Below are positions 19,690 through 28,225 of a DNA stretch of 64,000 nucleotides, piece after piece. The notes beneath the pieces are model-generated. The model saw only the letters and a list, made by a program, of their open reading frames with translations. It was not told the DNA's origin and ran no database searches. This DNA comes from Flavobacterium sp. MC2016-06 (GTDB lineage Bacteria; Bacteroidota; Bacteroidia; Flavobacteriales; Flavobacteriaceae), in the NCBI RefSeq assembly GCF_009711165.2, contig NZ_WMID02000007.1, positions 1 through 64,000 of the forward strand. The letters are read 5' to 3'. Made by a program: the position numbers and the translations under genes. The first letter of the stretch is position 1, and each line of letters begins with the position of its first letter.

Positions 19690-20712
19690 TCAATAATGAT
19701 TTAAAACAGTAATTATTTGGTCTAAATCTGCTGTACTATGATTGGCTGTAATTACAATTCTATTCAGGTCTTTTGCATTTTCTTGATATTTAAAATGAGC
19801 AACGATGATTTTATTTTTAAATAAGGTTTCACTTACAGCAGCAGCTTCTAAATAAATTAAGGGATATATTTTGTTAAACTTAATAGAGTCTTTTGGAATC
19901 AATTTAGTACTTATATAATCTAAATTTTCTAATAGTTTTTGATGTTGTGTAATATAAACGGAAGCCGCATCAGACAATGTTTGTACAAAAGCAGGATTCA
20001 TTCCAGCGGCAGAAACAAAAATGTCTAGTTTTTTTATTTGATTGATAAAAGAAAGATCACTTGCAATAACGCCGCCTGTTAAACCAAAAGCCTTCCCTAA
20101 AGAAGAAATCATAATTTTTCGTTTAATTGGAAGATCAATTTCCGAGTAAATTCCAGCACCATTTATGCCTAAAATTCCAAGAGAATGCGATTCGTCAACA
20201 ACCAGTGTAATTACTTTATGATTTGGAATTTCTTTTAAAACCGATAAATCAACTGCTTTTGTCTGATAAGAAGGAACACCATCAGTAAGAACTGTAATTT
20301 TCTCCTCTTTAGCATCTAATAATCTTGGATTGATTTTATTATTTATAAAAACAGGGAAGCTGTTATTTACTTTAATTGCTGGATGCAAATCTGGAAAATG
20401 AAAGTAACAATCTGTTTCTTTATTCAATTGTTCAATTACAATTTTTCCTGCCAGCATTCCAGACGAAACCGTAACAGCAGCTTCTGCTTTAATATGTTGT
20501 GCTAAGAATGTTTCGCCATCATCATAAGCCGTCAGTTTTATATTTGCATTTCGAGAACTTCCGTAAGTTGTTCCCCATTTTAAAATATTTTTGACAACTA
20601 AATCCTGAAAAATCTTATTTGTAGGAAGCCCTAAATAAGATGTTCCGCCAAAATACAAATACTGTTCTTGGTCGATCTCAATAATTCTGTCTGGAAATTG
20701 ATTAACGTTCAT
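19690..20712 (-). CDS. AONS-like class II PLP-dependent aminotransferase/acyltransferase
   Basis: A 340-residue fold-I PLP enzyme resembling 8-amino-7-oxononanoate synthase. Motifs are TYGSSRNAN, the cofactor Asp-His pair in VVDESHSLGILG, and the Schiff-base lysine in SSLGKAFGLTGG. It is shorter than BioF or KBL (about 385-400 residues) and no biotin genes are near, so neither role is supported. It is the last gene of a three-gene operon, 5 bases after a dipeptide epimerase, which points to amino-acid or peptide salvage. The exact reaction is unknown. Confidence 0.8.
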   Translation of the reverse strand: MNVNQFPDRIIEIDQEQYLYFGGTSYLGLPTNKIFQDLVVKNILKWGTTYGSSRNANIKLTAYDDGETFLAQHIKAEAAVTVSSGMLAGKIVIEQLNKETDCYFHFPDLHPAIKVNNSFPVFINNKINPRLLDAKEEKITVLTDGVPSYQTKAVDLSVLKEIPNHKVITLVVDESHSLGILGINGAGIYSEIDLPIKRKIMISSLGKAFGLTGGVIASDLSFINQIKKLDIFVSAAGMNPAFVQTLSDAASVYITQHQKLLENLDYISTKLIPKDSIKFNKIYPLIYLEAAAVSETLFKNKIIVAHFKYQENAKDLNRIVITANHSTADLDQIITVLNHY

Positions 20713-20717
20713 CGCGT

Positions 20718-21728
20718 TTAGATTAAAGCAACTCCAGTTCCGTTAAGCTCAGAATAACGGATTATTCCATCTTTTATGGTTACGCCAGTTGCAATGTCTT
20801 GCGCTAGAAGCAGCGCGCCATCCATATCTACATAATCTAGTTGAGGTAACAAGTGCGCAATTGCAGAAATCCCAACAGTAGATTCTGTCATACAGCCCAC
20901 CATTGTTTTTAAGCCTAATTTTTTAGCTTCTTCAATCATTCGTTTTCCAGGAGTTAAACCGCCGCATTTTACTAATTTGACATTTACACCATGAAAATGG
21001 TTGTGACATTTTGCTACATCTTCTTCAATAATACAGCTTTCGTCAGCAATAATAGGTAGAACAGAATGTTTGAAGACTTCCTTATGCGCTTCCCAATTAT
21101 CAGCTTTCATAGGCTGTTCTAAAAATTCAACGCCTAATTTTTTCAGTTCAACTGCATTGTTAATCGTTTCGTCAACACCCCAGCCGCAGTTTGCATCGAT
21201 TCTAAAAATAGCATTCGTATGTTTTCTAAGCTCTTTTACAATGGCAATATCCTCTTTAGTTCCAAGTTTAATTTTATAAATCGGCCACGGAAGTTCCTGC
21301 ATTTTAGAAACCATTTTTTCTATAGAAGCAATCCCAATCGTATAATCAGTGAGTGGATTTTTATCAGTTGAATAACCCCATAATTCGTATAGTTTCTTGC
21401 CTTTTTTACGGGCAAACAAATCATTATAAGCCAAATCTAAAGCACATAATGCAAACATATCCTTTTTTAAGTGCGGATATATTTTTGCCCAAAACGCTTC
21501 AGGAGTTTCATTTTCTGCAGCTTCAATAATTGGTCTGATTTTTTCTAAATCTTCCATCATTACAGGAACCGTTGTTTTGTAATACGGATTTGAAGTTGCT
21601 TCTCCAAAACCAGAAAAACCATCACTTTGTAATTCTACAATTAAAGAAGGTTGAAAATCAATAGATTCTCTTGAAATAGTAAAAGTATGTTTCAGTTTTA
21701 GATTGTATTCTCTTAAAATTAGTTTCAT
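20718..21728 (-). CDS. Dipeptide epimerase (L-Ala-D/L-Glu epimerase type)
   Basis: A 336-residue enolase-superfamily enzyme. The muconate-lactonizing subgroup signature is clear: IYKIKLG with the catalytic lysine of the KxK-type motif, metal ligands in FRIDANCGWG, EQPM and IADESC, and the second catalytic lysine in VKLVKCGGL. The C-terminal DMDGALLL motif is typical of the dipeptide epimerases. These enzymes interconvert L-Ala-D-Glu and L-Ala-L-Glu during cell-wall peptide recycling; related enzymes act on other dipeptides. The open frame extends upstream, but the ATG at 21728 matches the family start (MKLILREYNLKLKHTF). It lies in an operon with the PLP enzyme and an upstream esterase. Confidence 0.9.
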   Translation of the reverse strand: MKLILREYNLKLKHTFTISRESIDFQPSLIVELQSDGFSGFGEATSNPYYKTTVPVMMEDLEKIRPIIEAAENETPEAFWAKIYPHLKKDMFALCALDLAYNDLFARKKGKKLYELWGYSTDKNPLTDYTIGIASIEKMVSKMQELPWPIYKIKLGTKEDIAIVKELRKHTNAIFRIDANCGWGVDETINNAVELKKLGVEFLEQPMKADNWEAHKEVFKHSVLPIIADESCIIEEDVAKCHNHFHGVNVKLVKCGGLTPGKRMIEEAKKLGLKTMVGCMTESTVGISAIAHLLPQLDYVDMDGALLLAQDIATGVTIKDGIIRYSELNGTGVALI

Positions 21729-21759
21729 AATTTGTAGTTTTTTACCTATATTTTTATCC

Positions 21760-22563
21760 TCAATAACCAAGCCAAAGGATCGCTTTTGCAAAACCGTCGC
21801 GCCATAATTTTTCGTTATGCTGGCCGCCTTTTACAATTTTCGATTTGGTAAGATGTAGGCAGTAACAGCGATTATGGTCTAATAAACGCTCCATTTTAGT
21901 CATATCTTTTACCATATTTTCATCTTCGTTATCACCACACAGAAAGTAAAATTTTGTTTTTATCTTAGGAGCTTTTTCGGTCAACGCATAAATATCATTT
22001 GAGAACCAAAAAGATGGGGAGAAAATACCCGCTTTCCCAAATACTTCAGGATATTTTATAGCAGCATAATAGGAAACCAATCCGCCAAGTGAACTTCCCA
22101 TAATAATGGTATTCTTAGCATTAGTTTTGGTTCTGTAATTTTTGTCGATATAAGGTTTTAGGGTTTTTACAATAAAATCAACATAATTATCGGCATTACC
22201 GCCGCCGTATTTTTCGTTTTTATAAGGTGTTAATTCATCAATGCGTTTCTCATTTCCGTGTTCGATGCCCACAACAATTACCTGTGCTTTTAAACTGTCT
22301 AGTTTTTCATCGATATTCCATTCCCCAACAAAAGAAGTTTTAGCATCAAAAAGATTTTGCGCGTCATGCATATACATGACCGTATATTTTTTTTTAACCG
22401 CTGTCGAATAATTTTCAGGTAAGTAAATCCAGATTTTTTTGGTGGTTTTAAGCTGCGGTGCTTCAATCGTAAAAGTCGATACATTTTTTGAGGCTGTGCT
22501 TTCTTGTGCATTTCCAATAAAGGTCATACATAATAACAGCAATAACATAAATCCTCTATTCAT
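21760..22563 (-). CDS. Secreted esterase of the enterochelin-esterase-like (Esterase D) family
   Basis: A 267-residue alpha/beta hydrolase with a signal peptide ending GNAQ. The likely nucleophile is in IIMGSSLGGL, the acid in FLCGDNEDEN and the histidine in GGQHNEKLW. YTVMYMHDAQNLFD marks the oxyanion region. Relatives cleave acyl or siderophore esters in the periplasm. It is the first gene of the operon with dipeptide epimerase (31-base gap) and the AONS-like enzyme. The link between a periplasmic esterase and the two cytoplasmic enzymes is not clear from sequence. Confidence 0.88.
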   Translation of the reverse strand: MNRGFMLLLLLCMTFIGNAQESTASKNVSTFTIEAPQLKTTKKIWIYLPENYSTAVKKKYTVMYMHDAQNLFDAKTSFVGEWNIDEKLDSLKAQVIVVGIEHGNEKRIDELTPYKNEKYGGGNADNYVDFIVKTLKPYIDKNYRTKTNAKNTIIMGSSLGGLVSYYAAIKYPEVFGKAGIFSPSFWFSNDIYALTEKAPKIKTKFYFLCGDNEDENMVKDMTKMERLLDHNRCYCLHLTKSKIVKGGQHNEKLWRDGFAKAILWLGY

Positions 22564-22612
22564 CAGTTTTTTTGTGTTTTAGATTTAAAAGCAATAATTT
22601 AGCTAAAAATAA

Positions 22613-22620
22613 TAAATTTG
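22613..22620 (+). promoter_or_regulatory. -7 element abutting the start codon of the TerB-like gene
   Basis: TAAATTTG ends exactly one base before ATG 22621. If it is used, the transcript would start inside the first codons, implying a leaderless mRNA or a downstream start. No -33 TTG is visible, so this box may be fortuitous. Confidence 0.35.
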
Positions 22621-23022
22621 ATGAACACCAAAGAAGAAAAGAGAAGTTTACTTTTAGAAATGATTGCTTTTTCTACTGTAGATGGGCAGCTGCACAAAAG
22701 AGAATATGATTTTTTGTGGATTGTGGCTCAAGAATTAAGTATTGATAAGAGTACTTTTCTAGATTTATTTCATCAAGAAAATCCTCCTCAAGTTCTTAAA
22801 TCTGAATTTCAACGCATTCAGCAGTTTTATAGATTAGCTTTATTAATGCATTGCGATGGTATTTTGCACGAAAAAGAAGCAAAAGCAATACAACAGATCG
22901 CTATAGAAATGGGTTTATATCCCGGTGCAGTAAAACGAGTTTTAGATTTGATGAAAAAAGCACCAAACGCCATTATTGATCCAAATCTTTTATTAAGAGT
23001 ATTTCAAGAACAGCACAATTAA
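22621..23022 (+). CDS. TerB-like small helical protein
   Basis: A 133-residue all-helical cytoplasmic protein. Two repeated acidic helices, FSTVDGQLHKREYDFLW and MHCDGILHEKEAKAI, follow the xxDGxhhxxE pattern of the TerB/tellurite-resistance fold, in which the acidic residues may bind metal. The function is unknown; the fold assignment rests on this pattern only. The frame can begin at TTG 22618, but ATG 22621 is preferred. Its 3' end overlaps that of uvrB by 4 bases in convergent orientation. Confidence 0.75.
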   Translation: MNTKEEKRSLLLEMIAFSTVDGQLHKREYDFLWIVAQELSIDKSTFLDLFHQENPPQVLKSEFQRIQQFYRLALLMHCDGILHEKEAKAIQQIAIEMGLYPGAVKRVLDLMKKAPNAIIDPNLLLRVFQEQHN

Positions 23023-25010
23023 GCGAGCTGTTCCTGAAGTTTTTTAATATCGTCACGCAATTTTGCAGCTTGTAAAAAGTCTAATTCTTTAGCGGCTTTT
23101 TCCATAGACTTACGTTTTTCACGTATCATTTTTTCCAATTCAGATTTAGATAAATATGCTGTTTCTGGTTCTGCAGCAACACTTAACGTATGTCCTAATT
23201 CATATTCTACTAGAGGATTTTTGGTAAAAGCACTGTCTATTTTTTTGTTTAAAGCCTGTGGCGTAATATTGTGTTCTGTATTATAGTTAATCTGTTTAGT
23301 CCTTCTATACGTAGTTTCGTCAATAGTTTTTTGCATACTTGCTGTGATTTTGTCCGCATACATAATCGCTTTACCATTTAGATTTCTCGCCGCACGACCA
23401 ATAGTTTGGGTTAATGATCTGTGACTGCGAAGAAAACCTTCTTTATCAGCATCTAAAATCGCAACAAGCGAAACTTCGGGTAAATCTAAACCTTCACGAA
23501 GTAAGTTGACTCCAATCAAAACATCAAAAATACCTTTTCGTAAATCCTGCATGATTTCAATACGCTCTAAAGTATCAACATCAGAGTGAATGTAACGACA
23601 TCGAATATTCACTTTAGTTAAATATTTAGCTAATTCCTCAGCCATTCTTTTAGTCAAAGTCGTAACCAAAACTCTTTCGTCTAATTCGCAGCGAACTTGA
23701 ATTTCCTCAATTAAATCATCAATCTGATTCAAACTCGGGCGTATTTCTATAATTGGATCCAACAATCCTGTTGGGCGAATAACTTGTTCTACCACAATAC
23801 CATCGCTTTTTTGTAATTCATAATCGGCTGGAGTAGCAGAAACATAAATTACTTGATTTTGCATGGCTTCAAATTCCTCAAATTTCAAAGGTCTATTATC
23901 CATTGCTGCTGGTAAGCGGAAACCGTATTCAACCAGATTTTCTTTTCGGCTTCTATCGCCTCCGTACATCGCATGAACCTGCGAAATAGTAACGTGGCTT
24001 TCGTCAACAACCATTAAATAATCATTCGGGAAATAGTCTAACAAACAGAAAGGTCTTGTTCCAGCTTCTCTTCCGTCAAGATAACGTGAATAATTTTCAA
24101 TTCCAGAACAATATCCTAATTCGCGAATCATTTCTAAGTCAAAATTGGTACGTTCTTCCAAACGTTTTGCTTCAAGATGTTTTCCTATTTCTTTAAAATA
24201 ATCAACTTGTTTTACCAAATCCTGCTGAATTTCCCAGATTGCACCTTGCAAAACATCTGGAGAAGTCACAAACATATTGGCCGGATAAATAGTCAGCCTT
24301 TTAAACTTTTCTATTACTTGAGAAGTTTTAGCATCAAAAGATTCGATTTCTTCAATTTCATCTCCAAAAAAGTGAATTCTAAAAGCATCATCGGCATAAC
24401 TCGGATAAACCTCAACCGTATCACCTTTAATTCTGAACGTTCCTGGCGTAAAATCAGCTTCAGTTCGAGCATATAAACTCTGCACCAAACTGTGTAATAA
24501 TTTGGTTCGAGAAATCACTTGATCTCTGGAAATTTCAATAACATTTTTTTGAAATTCAACAGGATTTCCAATACCATACAAACAAGAAACAGATGCAACG
24601 ACTAAGATATCACGACGTCCAGAAAGCAAGGAAGAAGTGGTGCTTAAACGCATCTTTTCGAGCTCTTCATTAATAGATAAATCTTTCTCTATAAAAACAC
24701 CTGTTACAGGCATAAAAGCTTCTGGCTGATAATAATCGTAATACGAAACGAAATATTCTACGGCATTATTTGGAAAAAACTGCTTGAATTCTGAATACAA
24801 CTGCGCAGCCAAGGTTTTGTTGTGTGCTAAAACCAAAGTAGGTTTTTGCACTTCCTGAATTACATTGGCTACTGTAAATGTTTTACCAGAACCTGTTACA
24901 CCTAATAATGTTTGATATTTCTCGCCATCGACAATGCCTTGTGCAAGTTTCTCAATGGCTTGTGGCTGATCTCCTTTTGGACTATATTCTGAAACTACTT
25001 CGAAATTCAT
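23019..25010 (-). CDS. uvrB: Excinuclease ABC subunit B
   Basis: The 663-residue DNA-damage recognition helicase of nucleotide excision repair, which acts with UvrA and UvrC. Walker A is GVTGSGKT at residues 37-44; YYDYYQPEAF belongs to the damage-probing beta-hairpin region; VVDESHVT is Walker B; the helicase motifs GVNLLREGLDLPEVSLV and QTIGRAARN follow. The C-terminal UVR domain (KLRDDIKKLQEQ) binds UvrC. The length is normal. It is a single gene with a TATCTTTA box upstream, convergent with the TerB-like gene. Confidence 0.98.
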   Translation of the reverse strand: MNFEVVSEYSPKGDQPQAIEKLAQGIVDGEKYQTLLGVTGSGKTFTVANVIQEVQKPTLVLAHNKTLAAQLYSEFKQFFPNNAVEYFVSYYDYYQPEAFMPVTGVFIEKDLSINEELEKMRLSTTSSLLSGRRDILVVASVSCLYGIGNPVEFQKNVIEISRDQVISRTKLLHSLVQSLYARTEADFTPGTFRIKGDTVEVYPSYADDAFRIHFFGDEIEEIESFDAKTSQVIEKFKRLTIYPANMFVTSPDVLQGAIWEIQQDLVKQVDYFKEIGKHLEAKRLEERTNFDLEMIRELGYCSGIENYSRYLDGREAGTRPFCLLDYFPNDYLMVVDESHVTISQVHAMYGGDRSRKENLVEYGFRLPAAMDNRPLKFEEFEAMQNQVIYVSATPADYELQKSDGIVVEQVIRPTGLLDPIIEIRPSLNQIDDLIEEIQVRCELDERVLVTTLTKRMAEELAKYLTKVNIRCRYIHSDVDTLERIEIMQDLRKGIFDVLIGVNLLREGLDLPEVSLVAILDADKEGFLRSHRSLTQTIGRAARNLNGKAIMYADKITASMQKTIDETTYRRTKQINYNTEHNITPQALNKKIDSAFTKNPLVEYELGHTLSVAAEPETAYLSKSELEKMIREKRKSMEKAAKELDFLQAAKLRDDIKKLQEQLA

Positions 25011-25075
25011 TTTTTGCGGATGAAAAGTTTGGTTTTGTAAAGATACAAAGTTTGAATTCTATAAAATAATTTAAA

Positions 25076-25157
25076 TTTTTCTGCCACGAATTACACGAAT
25101 TTCCACTAATTTAAAAATAAATATAATTCGGGAAAATTCGTGTAATTCGTGGCAAAA
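25076..25157. repeat. Solo copy of the TTTTTGCCACGAATT palindrome family
   Basis: Arms 25076-25112 (CTGCCACGAATTACACGAAT) and 25131-25157 (ATTCGTGTAATTCGTGGCAA) pair closely. The same palindrome is embedded in the three gltD-tail repeats at 2612-3205. It lies between two minus-strand genes, uvrB and the hydrolase gene. Confidence 0.85.
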
Positions 25158-25169
25158 TATCACCATGAT

Positions 25170-26108
25170 TTATTTCAAAAAGTCAATCATAGCATCATTC
25201 ACAATTTTATACTGATCGATACTTAAAAAATGCCCAGCATCTTTGATGGTTTTGGTTTTACTATTGACTAAATATTTTTGAGCTCGTGTTAAACTTTCAT
25301 CAGAATTAATAACGTCTTGATCTCCAATTAGAACCAAAACAGGATTTTGAATGGACTTTAATTCATCATCTGAAAAGGGATGCATTTTAAGCATACTCGA
25401 ATTTGATTTGGCGTATTTATTGGCCAAATAAAATTGTCGTTTATAAATCGGACTAATTTTTTCAGGATGTGTAGAGAAGGTTTTTAATGTTTTTCCGAAT
25501 TTCTTTTCACTAGGAAAAAGTTTAAGCATCAAGGCTGATGTTGTTTTGCCCACTTTATCTATAAATTTAAAGGTCTGCGCAGGACTTAATAAAACAATTT
25601 TATCAATTGAATTTCCTTTTTGAGTGGCCAATAAAGTTGCAATCCAGCCACCACGCGAAGCTCCAATAATATCAAAGTTTTTTAATTTATAATGATTGAA
25701 AATTTCATTGTACCAAATCACAATTTCTTCAGATGAAAGCGGTTTAGCTTTCAAGGTAGATTTTCCAGGTTCCATTAAAAAATCTATGGCGTAAATACGG
25801 TGGTTTTTGGCTAAAACTTTGATATTTGGATACCACATTGTAGAACTGGCATCCATTCCGTGAAGGAGAACCAAATCTTTCCCATTTTTTGGACCAGTTA
25901 TTACAACATGAGCAATTCCAAAACTAGTTGGAATGTCTTCTTCTGTGTATGGAATATCCCAAAGTTTTAAAGCTTTGTTATAGGAAGTAATATAGCTGTT
26001 TTTTTCTTTTTTGGTTTGAAAAGTATAATCCTCAAATTTCACTTTATTTGAAGATGCACAGCCAAAAAGTAAAAATAATAAAGCGAATTGTAAATATAGT
26101 TTTTGCAT
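25170..26108 (-). CDS. Alpha/beta hydrolase lipoprotein
   Basis: A 312-residue envelope hydrolase. The lipobox places Cys17 in LLFGCASS. The triad is visible: Ser in IIGASRGGW, Asp in IGDQDVINSDE, His in DAGHFLSID. The oxyanion strand is VLLHGMDASSTMW. Members of this fold act on esters, amides or epoxides; nothing in the context specifies a substrate. It stands alone between a palindromic repeat and the DUF3800 cassette. Confidence 0.85.
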   Translation of the reverse strand: MQKLYLQFALLFLLFGCASSNKVKFEDYTFQTKKEKNSYITSYNKALKLWDIPYTEEDIPTSFGIAHVVITGPKNGKDLVLLHGMDASSTMWYPNIKVLAKNHRIYAIDFLMEPGKSTLKAKPLSSEEIVIWYNEIFNHYKLKNFDIIGASRGGWIATLLATQKGNSIDKIVLLSPAQTFKFIDKVGKTTSALMLKLFPSEKKFGKTLKTFSTHPEKISPIYKRQFYLANKYAKSNSSMLKMHPFSDDELKSIQNPVLVLIGDQDVINSDESLTRAQKYLVNSKTKTIKDAGHFLSIDQYKIVNDAMIDFLK

Positions 26109-26240
26109 AATGGTAAATTCAATTTACTATAAAGTTACGTTGAAGAAACATATATATAGTATCAGAATTTGGGTTTAAACTATCATAATTACAATGTAAT
26201 ACTGTTATTTATATTAATTTTGAGATAGTCATTTTTTGAG

Positions 26241-26900
26241 TTAAAAGAATAATTTTTTTTCAACAAATCTATCTTTAGGGAATTTTTCTAATAAATCATA
26301 AGAGCTAGATTCATTATCCTCATGTTTTCTCCAGATAAAATTCGCATACCAATCTGCAAACCAAATCATTTTATTTTTAGTACTTTCTAAAAATTCGCAG
26401 GAAATATTAATATCAAGACCTTGTCCCCAAACTTCAGTTTTTATGTAATCTGGGAAACTTTCACCATGACTGACTTTTATGGTTCTTTTGTCGAGTACAA
26501 TTTCAACATTATTGTGTTGAATGATTTCTGGTTTTAGTAATAAACCAAGAACATAGTTGTAAAATATATTTTTATCTTTTCTTAAAGAATCGTAAACTTT
26601 TGCTTTATTTACAGTAATCGAAATTATTTTAAAAGAAATACTTTTGTTAATTATCTTATTGGTTATTTGGGAAGTGATATAAGAAGAATGCTCTGCTATA
26701 AAGTTGGCACCCTTTTTTTCAATGTTTGGTGTTAGATTGTATTTTTTATAAATATAGCTTATGAATCGCGAAATGTATTTTTCTTCGTCATCAGCAATTA
26801 TAATTGCAGTAATTGTAATGTACTTGCTTGAACCTCCATGCCTATTGGGTTTATCAAGAGTCCATCCTAAATCACCGCTTTCATCTATGTATATTTTCAT
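26241..26900 (-). CDS. DUF3800-domain protein
   Basis: A 219-residue cytoplasmic protein of the DUF3800 family, whose biochemical role is unestablished. The N-terminal hallmark is MKIYIDESGDLGW (D6, E7), followed by VEIVLDKRT (D137) and the C-terminal MIWFADWYANFIWRKHE segment (D183). Spaced acidic residues on predicted beta strands recall RNase H-like nucleases; that is inference. The ATG lies 5 bases beyond the T run of an intrinsic terminator, with no ribosome-binding site between, so expression must depend on read-through from the RNA element upstream. It is AT-rich (about 70 percent) and not co-transcribed with rlmF or the hydrolase. Confidence 0.85.
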   Translation of the reverse strand: MKIYIDESGDLGWTLDKPNRHGGSSKYITITAIIIADDEEKYISRFISYIYKKYNLTPNIEKKGANFIAEHSSYITSQITNKIINKSISFKIISITVNKAKVYDSLRKDKNIFYNYVLGLLLKPEIIQHNNVEIVLDKRTIKVSHGESFPDYIKTEVWGQGLDINISCEFLESTKNKMIWFADWYANFIWRKHEDNESSSYDLLEKFPKDRFVEKKLFF

Positions 26901-26902
26901 TG

Positions 26903-27025
26903 CATAAAAAAAAGGGCATGATAGCCCTTTGGTATTTTTTAAAAATAGACCCTGTAAACGATGTATTAATAATACATTTATGGTAGATGTTTCACCGCCA
27001 CGTTGACACAGGTATTACCTATTTG
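26903..27025 (-). ncRNA. Candidate structured RNA upstream of DUF3800 (possible DUF3800-type motif)
   Basis: Minus strand, about 120 nt. A TATCTTTG promoter box (27036-27029) predicts a start near 27025. Pairing seen directly: CCTGT (27012-27008) with ACAGG (26955-26951), AACG (27004-27001) with CGTT (26960-26957), enclosing a 7-bp hairpin ATGTATT-ATT-AATACAT (26977-26961) and a weaker GGTG/TACC hairpin (26996-26982), so a three-way junction is likely. An intrinsic terminator follows (26930-26905) and then the DUF3800 ATG. Conserved RNA motifs upstream of DUF3800 genes have been described computationally; whether this is one of them is untested. Confidence 0.6.
26905..26930 (-). terminator. 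Intrinsic terminator between the candidate RNA and DUF3800
   Basis: AAAGGGC, TATCAT loop, GCCCTTT followed by T's on the minus strand. It ends 5 bases before the DUF3800 ATG and would attenuate the gene. Confidence 0.85.
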
Positions 27026-27028
27026 ATG

Positions 27029-27036
27029 CAAAGATA
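27029..27036 (-). promoter_or_regulatory. -7 promoter element of the DUF3800 RNA cassette
   Basis: TATCTTTG on the minus strand matches TAnnTTTG exactly. No clear TTG was found at -33. It sits between the rlmF 3' end and the candidate RNA. Confidence 0.6.
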
Positions 27037-27076
27037 TATAAAAAAAGTAAAATAAATAAATATGTAAGAATTTTAT

Positions 27077-28027
27077 TTATATTTTAAAAGCTTTTTGCTG
27101 AGTCTCTGTCAAAAAAGTCCACGCGACAATACGGCTTGTTTTTTGGCCTTGAGCCATATCAATTGTTTTTATAGACGCTGCATTTACTTTGTTTAAGGTT
27201 TTATAAATGCTCGAAAGATTATCTCTTTTAGAAACTAATGTTGTAAACCATAAACACTGCATTGGATATTTGGCACTTTCGTAAATCATTTGAGTTACAA
27301 AACCAATTTCGCCACCGTCGCACCATAATTCGGCATTTTGACCTCCGAAGTTTAAAACAGGATTTGTTTTTTTCTTTTCTTTCGGGTTGAGGTTTGAAAC
27401 TTTTCTAACAGTGCTTTGATTCGCATCTTCGGCAGAAGCATGAAAAGGCGGATTACAGATTGTGAACGTAAAACGGTCTTCGGGCGTGATGATATTTTTG
27501 AAAATAAAACGCGATTCTGTTTGCTGTTGTAAACTAATAGCATCAATTAGTTTCGGATTTGCTTCGATTATTTTACTGCAATTTTCAATTGCTTTTTCGT
27601 CAATATCAGTGCCTACAAAACTCCAATCGTAAATAGCGTTCCCTAATATCGGATAGATGCAGTTTGCACCTGTACCGATATCTAGTCCTAATACAGAATT
27701 GCCTTCTGGAACTACTCCGTTGTTGGTTTCTGCTAATAAATCGGCTAAGTAATGAATATAATCTGCGCGGCCTGGAATTGGCGGACAAAGATATTGGGCT
27801 GGAATATCCCAATCTTGAATGTCGTAATAAGTTTGTAATAATGCTTTGTTAAGCGATTTTACAGCTTTTGGATCACTAAAATCAATAGTTTCGATGCCGT
27901 GAATATTTACAGCTACATATTTTTTTAATTCCGGACAATTGGTAATAAGCAGTTCGAAATCATATCTTGAACGATGCAGATTTCGAGGATGTAAATTACT
28001 TTTTTCAGAATTTTCTATTGCTTTCAT
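27077..28027 (-). CDS. rlmF: 23S rRNA (adenine-1618-N6)-methyltransferase
   Basis: A 316-residue SAM-dependent methyltransferase that modifies A1618 of 23S rRNA. The N terminus LHPRNLHRSRYDFELL and IPGRADYIHYLADLL are characteristic of RlmF. VLGLDIGTGANCIYP is the SAM-binding loop, and FTICNPPFHAS carries the catalytic NPPF motif of N6-adenine methyltransferases. GGQNAELWCDGGEIGFV follows as in the E. coli enzyme. Length agrees with the family. It is a single gene; upstream lies a palindromic repeat. Confidence 0.95.
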   Translation of the reverse strand: MKAIENSEKSNLHPRNLHRSRYDFELLITNCPELKKYVAVNIHGIETIDFSDPKAVKSLNKALLQTYYDIQDWDIPAQYLCPPIPGRADYIHYLADLLAETNNGVVPEGNSVLGLDIGTGANCIYPILGNAIYDWSFVGTDIDEKAIENCSKIIEANPKLIDAISLQQQTESRFIFKNIITPEDRFTFTICNPPFHASAEDANQSTVRKVSNLNPKEKKKTNPVLNFGGQNAELWCDGGEIGFVTQMIYESAKYPMQCLWFTTLVSKRDNLSSIYKTLNKVNAASIKTIDMAQGQKTSRIVAWTFLTETQQKAFKI

Positions 28028-28111
28028 TTTGTGAATTTGGGTGCAAAGATAGTCATTCCTTTTTTGTAAATCGTTTTATGAAAATGCATGTTAAAATCCC
28101 AATATTTTACA

Positions 28112-28208
28112 ATCTTGTCCTTGCGAGGAACGAAGCAATCTCACTTGCTGAATCAAAATTTGAGTCCCCTAGTTAGTGAGATTGCTTCGTTCCTCGCAAG
28201 GATAAGAT
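28112..28208. repeat. 34-bp palindrome, TTGCGAGGAACGAAGCAATC type
   Basis: Arms 28112-28145 (ATCTTGTCCTTGCGAGGAAC onward) and 28175-28208 are near-perfect inverted copies. A second copy lies at 60952-61034. It lies upstream of rlmF and downstream of the thiamine pyrophosphokinase gene. Confidence 0.85.
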
Positions 28209-28225
28209 CGAAGTTATCTAAAACC

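Noticed and set aside
19690..20712. Biotin synthesis enzyme BioF
   Set aside because: The protein is shorter than BioF and no other bio gene is linked; only the fold is supported.
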